Source of the DNA: Ruegeria sp. R13_0
Lineage (GTDB): Bacteria > Pseudomonadota > Alphaproteobacteria > Rhodobacterales > Rhodobacteraceae
Direction of reading: 5' to 3'
Assembly: GCF_017743995.1 (NCBI RefSeq)
Contig: NZ_JAGHRB010000003.1
Coordinates: 248,001 to 312,000, forward strand
Length of the DNA: 64,000 bases
The notes under the pieces are model-generated. The model was not told where the DNA came from and ran no database searches. It was given only the letters and a program-made list of their open reading frames with translations. The position numbers and the translations under genes are program-made. Below are positions 59,589-64,000 of the stretch, piece by piece. Each line of letters starts with the position of its first letter. Within the stretch, counting starts at the first letter, position 1.

Positions 59589-60077
59589 CTACGGGCTGGC
59601 CTTCATCGGCAGTATCGGTCCCCAAGGAGTTTGGCGGACCGGGCCAAATGCAGTGAAACCAGCCTTTTTGTACGCAGCAATCGCACGCGCATTTTTCGGA
59701 TGGGGATCGGTGGCGACAACCGGTGCGCCCCGAGCAAAGAGCCTGTTTACATGTTCTGAAATGAATGCCGGGCCGTGCCCGCGCCCAATCATGTCCGGTT
59801 CACCGATGAATTGATCGACCCCCCGAGATCCTGGCGGAAGTGAAAAGAAGTGATGATCTTCCCAACCATGGACAGTGTAATCTTGCATGTATGCAACCGG
59901 GTGCTGGTCAAGCGAAACGATCCATCGTTCAACGCGCGCATCTACCAATTCATCATCCGTGTTTGGCTCATCAGAATCCCACCACTCGCGAACATGTGGA
60001 TATGATCGCCATTTCGACATCATCTCAAAATCTGCCGATGTCATCTTGCGAAACGTATAGCGATTGGAAGAACTCAT
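59589..60077 (-). CDS. GNAT acetyltransferase, AAC(6')-like
   Basis: The 162-aa protein has a GNAT fold with the acetyl-CoA loop IGRGHGPAFISEHVNRLF and the AAC(6')-type features VREWWDSDEP, GVDQFIGEPDMIGRGHG and TDPHPKNARAIAAYKKAGF. Related enzymes acetylate aminoglycosides at the 6' position, but many such proteins act on other amines. Its presence on a possibly mobile element is notable. Substrate cannot be inferred from motifs alone. Confidence 0.8.
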   Translation of the reverse strand: MSSSNRYTFRKMTSADFEMMSKWRSYPHVREWWDSDEPNTDDELVDARVERWIVSLDQHPVAYMQDYTVHGWEDHHFFSLPPGSRGVDQFIGEPDMIGRGHGPAFISEHVNRLFARGAPVVATDPHPKNARAIAAYKKAGFTAFGPVRQTPWGPILPMKASP

Positions 60078-60277
60078 GGCGAATAGTAGCAGAACTTATA
60101 TCAGATGGATGGCGCAGTCTGCCATTTGACTAAGAAATGGCTCTGAACCTTAGTCGCCAACGGACCACTTCCCTGACACTTACCGCGAGTGCAAAACTTC
60201 GTAGTAAGCAAGCGCGCGTCTAGAGTAACAAAGGGTATTACCTTGGACTCGAGGGATGTTTGCGTTGAAATATCCAG

Positions 60278-60730
60278 CTAACCTTCCCCAAAAGAGAGTG
60301 ACAACAAGTCAGCCTTTAAAAGCTGTGTGTCGTTTCTTCCGAGTAGGACATCAATGTCGTCATGGGTTCTTCGCCAAACCGGAACGGCCCGAACCAGCAG
60401 GTCCCGGCCTGCGTCCGACAGATCGACGCGCCTGCTGCGCTTGTCGCTGCTGTCCGGTTGCATTTTCAGAAGCCCCCGCCGCTCCAGAGGTTTCAAATTT
60501 GCGGTGAGGGTTGTGCGATCCATTGCAAGGAACTTCGCCAATTCGCCAAGTCTCGGTGCCCCCGGGCGATTCAATGCCATCAAAAGCGAGTACTGACCGT
60601 GGGTCAAACCCAGCGGTCTCAGAGCTTCATCAAACCTCCTGGCAATAGACCGTGCGGCGCGTTGAAGGTGCAGACAGAGGCACCGATCCCGAACCTCATG
60701 CGTAACTTCAATAGGCAAGTCGTCTCTCAT
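60278..60730 (-). CDS. MarR-family transcriptional regulator
   Basis: The 150-aa protein has the winged HTH LTHGQYSLLMALNRPGAPRLGELAKFLAMDRTTLTANLKPLERRGLL and the wing DSSDKRSRRVDLSDAG, with a helical N-terminal dimerisation part. A perfect 8-2-8 dyad lies 10 bp upstream of its start. It probably represses its own gene and perhaps the oppositely oriented VOC/DUF1428 genes. Confidence 0.92.
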   Translation of the reverse strand: MRDDLPIEVTHEVRDRCLCLHLQRAARSIARRFDEALRPLGLTHGQYSLLMALNRPGAPRLGELAKFLAMDRTTLTANLKPLERRGLLKMQPDSSDKRSRRVDLSDAGRDLLVRAVPVWRRTHDDIDVLLGRNDTQLLKADLLSLSFGEG

Positions 60731-60740
60731 ACGGCTTCAT

Positions 60741-60758
60741 TACGTTGACATCAACGTA
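60741..60758. promoter_or_regulatory. MarR operator dyad
   Basis: TACGTTGA and TCAACGTA pair perfectly around CA, an 18-bp dyad of the size bound by MarR proteins, 10 bp upstream of the marR start and 196 bp upstream of the divergent VOC gene. Confidence 0.8.
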
Positions 60759-60953
60759 TTTGTCAATATTGTGGACGGTAAATCAGCGATTCCTGAATTG
60801 ATACGCCATGAGCATGTTCACCAAATTGCCTGAGAAGAAATTAAGCCGCTTGAATTGGTCGAGCTTGGAACGCGCTCAAACGCTGGCATGGGATAATCGC
60901 AGCATTGCGTATCCAATCGGGACGTATGCTCCAAGACACATAGGTGATGCGTA

Positions 60954-61412
60954 ATGCAAAAGGTCCGCACCTGCCTTTGGTTTGAAAGTGGCGGCGCGGA
61001 CGCAGCGAATTTCTACGTTTCATTACTGCCTGACAGCCGCATGGAAACGGTTTTGGCTCCAGACGCTGGCGAGCCGGTGATGGTTGATTTCACCCTCGCG
61101 GGTGCGCCCTACCAAATCCTGAATGGTGGTCCTCACTTTAAGCTGACCGAGGCCGCTTCGATTACTGTTCTCGCAAAGGATCAGGATGAAATCGACCGTC
61201 TCTGGGCGGCGCTGACCTCGGATGGAGGTGAGGAAGCTCAGTGTGGTTGGCTCAAAGATCGTTGGGGCGTGTCCTGGCAAATCTATCCGCAAGTACTGCT
61301 TGATATGCAGGCTGCCAAAGACCAGGCCGCTGCAGAGCGAGCGCGCCAAGCGATGTACAAGATGAACAAAATCGACATTTCTGAGCTGGAAGCCGCATTT
61401 GCAGGATCGTAA
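60954..61412 (+). CDS. PhnB-like VOC protein
   Basis: The 152-aa protein has the 3-demethylubiquinone methyltransferase-like (PhnB) VOC pattern: MQKVRTCLWFESGGADAANFYVSLLPDSRMETV, VMVDFTLAGAPYQILNGGPHFKLTEA and CGWLKDRWGVSWQIYPQVL. Function in small-molecule stress is likely but unproven. It is 15 bp upstream of the DUF1428 gene. Confidence 0.85.
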   Translation: MQKVRTCLWFESGGADAANFYVSLLPDSRMETVLAPDAGEPVMVDFTLAGAPYQILNGGPHFKLTEAASITVLAKDQDEIDRLWAALTSDGGEEAQCGWLKDRWGVSWQIYPQVLLDMQAAKDQAAAERARQAMYKMNKIDISELEAAFAGS

Positions 61413-61427
61413 ATCAAGGAGTTTGGT

Positions 61428-61781
61428 ATGACCTATATTACTGTTGCAGCCTATGCAGTCCCCACGGCGAACAAGGATGTCTTCATTGCACATTCAAAAG
61501 AAGTGACGCCTTTGTTCAAAAAGCATGGCGCACTCGCCGCCGTGGATGCTTGGGGCGACGATGTTCCGGACGGCAAGGTCACGTCATTCCCAATGGCTGT
61601 GAAGTGCGAACCGGATGAAACCGTCGCCTATTCGCACGTCATATGGCCGGACAAGGAGACCCACGACGCAAACATGGAAAAGGTCATGTCCGAGATGCAG
61701 GAGTCCATGGAGAACAATCCAATGCCCTTTGATGGCAAACGCATGATTTTTGCGAGTTTCCAATCACTGGTCGAGGTCTAG
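61428..61781 (+). CDS. DUF1428 family protein
   Basis: The 117-aa protein has the DUF1428 pattern YITVAAYAVPTANKDVFIAH, WGDDVPDGKVTSFPMAVKCEPDETVAYSHVIWPDKETHD and FDGKRMIFASF. Function is unknown; the family is often next to VOC and stress genes, as here. AAGGAG precedes the ATG. Confidence 0.9.
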   Translation: MTYITVAAYAVPTANKDVFIAHSKEVTPLFKKHGALAAVDAWGDDVPDGKVTSFPMAVKCEPDETVAYSHVIWPDKETHDANMEKVMSEMQESMENNPMPFDGKRMIFASFQSLVEV

Positions 61782-61823
61782 CGGGCAGCAAGCGGCCTGT
61801 TCAGGCAACGTGGAGGGCGAGCA

Positions 61824-62981
61824 ATGTCCGGCTCAGAAACAACAGTTCTTATTGGCACAACAAAGGGCGCTTTTTTGCTCCGGCGCGATGTTTCAGAAGG
61901 CTCATGGGTAACGGATGGTCCGTACTGCGACGGATGGCCCATCAATCATTTTGCAAGTGATCCGGACACGGGAACGATCTGGGCTGGCGGCGGCGGCGAC
62001 TGGAATGGCGCAGGCGTCTGGCGCTCAGACGATGGCGGCCAAACGTGGAATGTCACGCGGCTCAGCAAGGGTGAGATGGACAATTGGGCCGCCAATGATC
62101 CAGATTTCGCCGAAATGATTGGCTGGACAAACGAACCGCTCCCATTTGGTGATGAGTTCTCGCAAGTTTGGTCTTTGCACTATACAGATGGGACGCTCTA
62201 TGCCGGAACCAAGCCTGCCAACCTGCTGAAAAGCTCGGACGGCGGAGAGACATGGGAAAACCTACGCAGCCTGAGCGAACATGAGTCAGTCGACAGCTGG
62301 AACCCGGGCGCAGCTGGACTAACATTGCACACTATTGTTTCGGATCCTCAAAACCCCCAGAAAATTTGGGTTGGCATATCGGCTGCTGGTGTCTTTGCAT
62401 CTGAGGACGGTGGCCAAACTTGGGAACGGCGTAACAGGTTATCAAACATACAAGACTGCGAGCACCACGATCATCCCGCAGCGCCTCGTGATGGCGAGAC
62501 CGGACACTGTGTGCACAACATGATGCGCGCGAACGGGGCTGAGGATTTACTTTATCAGCAAAACCACCATGGTGTCTGGCGCTCATCTGATGGCGGCCGC
62601 AGTTGGGACAACATATCGGATGGTCTTCCTTCAACGTTCGGCTTTCCAATACGCGTGCATCCGCGTGACCCCAAAACAATCTGGACCCTGCCACTCAACG
62701 GAGATTCAGTGGGCCGATATCCGCCAAACGCGGCAGCTGCAGTATGGCGATCCCGAGATGGCGGTGAGACGTGGGAGGCACAGCGAAAAGGGCTTCCCCA
62801 GACGGGTTGCTTCTTTACCGTCCTGCGTCAGGCATTGGCGGGCGATACGAGTGATCCGCCTGGGATCTATTTTGGCACAAACAGTGGTTCAGTTTTTGCC
62901 AGCCATGACGAAGGTGATAGCTGGAGTGAGATTTCCCGCCATTTACCCACAATTCTGGGCGTGGAGGTTCTGGACCAATAG
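61824..62981 (+). CDS. BNR/YCF48-like beta-propeller protein
   Basis: The 385-aa protein contains repeated BNR-type motifs: WRSDDGGQTWNVT, KSSDGGETWENL, SEDGGQTWERR, RSSDGGRSWDNI, RSRDGGETWEAQ and SHDEGDSWSEI, one per propeller blade. There is no signal peptide. Relatives include sialidase-like and stress-associated proteins without known enzymatic function. GGAGG precedes the ATG. It is the last gene of the VOC/DUF1428 group. Confidence 0.85.
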   Translation: MSGSETTVLIGTTKGAFLLRRDVSEGSWVTDGPYCDGWPINHFASDPDTGTIWAGGGGDWNGAGVWRSDDGGQTWNVTRLSKGEMDNWAANDPDFAEMIGWTNEPLPFGDEFSQVWSLHYTDGTLYAGTKPANLLKSSDGGETWENLRSLSEHESVDSWNPGAAGLTLHTIVSDPQNPQKIWVGISAAGVFASEDGGQTWERRNRLSNIQDCEHHDHPAAPRDGETGHCVHNMMRANGAEDLLYQQNHHGVWRSSDGGRSWDNISDGLPSTFGFPIRVHPRDPKTIWTLPLNGDSVGRYPPNAAAAVWRSRDGGETWEAQRKGLPQTGCFFTVLRQALAGDTSDPPGIYFGTNSGSVFASHDEGDSWSEISRHLPTILGVEVLDQ

Positions 62982-63210
62982 TGCCGGCCTGTTGCAGTCA
63001 CTCCCACTCCATCCCAAATGCCAACAGCGCAGCCCGCATAACGGGCAAAAACGAGTGACTTAAGATCCAAGAACTTCGCGGGGAACAGTAAATGTACCAT
63101 CCTGAAACCGCTCGTAGTTGAATTGAAGGCGATGAGCATCAGGGCGTAGAGTTGCGTCAAACCTGATCCAAAGTTTGCGACACAAAAGACGTGCGAATTA
63201 TTCAACTTCG

Positions 63211-64000
63211 TTACAGAGTTGATGACACAGCAGCCTTTTGTTCTTCCGTCAATTGCTCGGCGTCATCCAGACCCGGTATCGCAACGCGAACCTCGCGGCG
63301 GGCAAAGTCGATGCCGTTTTCCTTGAAGGCGGCCTTTACCCGGTTGAAGATTTCCTTGCGCAGCGTGAACTGCTTGCCCGGTTTGGCCATGAACTTGCCG
63401 CGGATGATCATGCCGACATCGTCAAAGTCGAATACACCCTGCGACTTGAAGGGCTGCAGGAAGCCATCCTTATGAGTCTCGTCCTCCATCATCTCGGCGC
63501 CGATCTTCTTGAAAATCTTCTTGACCTTGTTGGGGTCGGTGTCGAAGGGCACGGTGAATTTCAGCTTCATGATGACCCAGTCACGGCTGTAATTGGTCAG
63601 TTTCTGAATCTCACCATAAGGAATTGTGTGCACCGGTCCGCGATGGTGGCGCAGTTGCATGGAGCGGATCGAGATCTTTTCGACCGTTCCGGTGGTGCCG
63701 CCGACGTCGACGTATTCGCCGACGCGGAACGCATCGTCGATCAGGAAGAAAATCCCACCGACGATGTCCGAAACCAGCTTTTGCGCACCAAAACCGATGG
63801 CCAGACCCAAGATACCGGCACCAGCCAGCAGCGGTGTGATATCCAGACCCAGGGCCCCCAGGGCGAGCAGAATAAAGATCACCGCGATGGCGACCTGCGC
63901 CGTGACGCGCAGTAGCGGCAGGACGGTGGCCAGGCGCGACCCGCCGGAACCGCCGCCTTCACCGGCTTCTTCGTCCGGGCTTTGATCTGCGGTCATCTCT
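63211..64000 (-). CDS. MscS-family mechanosensitive channel (N-terminal part cut by window edge)
   Basis: The frame is open to the edge of the window, so the ATG at 63996 may be internal. The visible part has the MscS pore helix region ITPLLAGAGILGLAIGFGAQKLVSDIVGGIFFLIDDAFRVGEYVDV, then the beta domain with HTIPYGEIQKLTNYSRDW and the C-terminal DFDDVGMIIRGKFMAKPGK and DFARREVRVAIP. It opens on hypo-osmotic shock. A larger MscK/YbdG-type protein is possible. Confidence 0.92.
   Translation of the reverse strand, partial: EMTADQSPDEEAGEGGGSGGSRLATVLPLLRVTAQVAIAVIFILLALGALGLDITPLLAGAGILGLAIGFGAQKLVSDIVGGIFFLIDDAFRVGEYVDVGGTTGTVEKISIRSMQLRHHRGPVHTIPYGEIQKLTNYSRDWVIMKLKFTVPFDTDPNKVKKIFKKIGAEMMEDETHKDGFLQPFKSQGVFDFDDVGMIIRGKFMAKPGKQFTLRKEIFNRVKAAFKENGIDFARREVRVAIPGLDDAEQLTEEQKAAVSSTL

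Noticed and set aside
1..64000. CRISPR array or insertion-sequence transposase
   Set aside because: No regularly spaced repeats, Cas motifs, DDE transposase or integrase motifs were seen anywhere; movement, if any, relies on conjugation.

Overview
The window looks like accessory DNA, probably plasmid or integrated conjugative element, of a marine alphaproteobacterium of the Rhodobacterales (Roseobacter group). This is inferred from family content: CbtA, PCuAC/SCO modules, an E. coli-type MntR, an alphaproteobacterial RepC, and a VirB/VirD4 system with a VirD2-like relaxase. No rRNA or ordinary tRNA genes were recognised.

Left part (1-16.0 kb): metal and envelope functions. A truncated CbtA gene, an L,D-transpeptidase, a Zn/Cd/Pb-type P1B ATPase, and a minus-strand operon (SCO, DsbB, DsbA-like, PCuAC, SCO, M23 peptidase) surround a MerR-family metal sensor (9746-10174). 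Four promoters with the MerR-type 19-bp spacer and a shared 7-1-7 dyad precede the transpeptidase, the ATPase, the SCO/Dsb operon and a transglutaminase-like gene, so they look like one regulon. Next comes an MntR repressor divergent from a tightly overlapping operon of a long di-haem peroxidase and a PhnDCE-like ABC transporter.

Centre (16.5-49 kb): replication and conjugation. A lipoprotein L,D-transpeptidase and a solo LuxR regulator precede an orphan repC that has no repAB but keeps a short antisense RNA unit upstream. A compact operon (about 22.4-35.5 kb) encodes VirB1-B11 and VirD4, including a 45-aa VirB7-like lipoprotein and a VirB10 split into two genes, the second with its own signal peptide. 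A tRNA-like element of about 145 nt follows virD4. A minus-strand mobilisation cluster holds an RHH accessory protein, a relaxase and a free-standing paralogue of the relaxase C-terminal half. A candidate oriT (inverted repeat plus ATCCTG/T nick motif) lies at the start of this cluster, followed by strong hairpins in the presumed leading region. A methyltransferase, a HigBA-like toxin-antitoxin pair, a large ParB-like protein, DUF3768 and WGR proteins and other plasmid-type small genes complete it.

Right part (50-64 kb): stress and small-molecule functions. These include Dps, CsbD, a coiled-coil protein, a DUF2254 membrane protein, a homocysteine S-methyltransferase-like enzyme, a GMC dehydrogenase with its small subunit, a frameshifted SDR, GFA, VOC and DUF1428 proteins, an AAC(6')-like acetyltransferase, a MarR repressor with a clear operator, a BNR-repeat protein and an MscS channel running off the edge.

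All family assignments come from reading motifs in the translations; no database search was possible.
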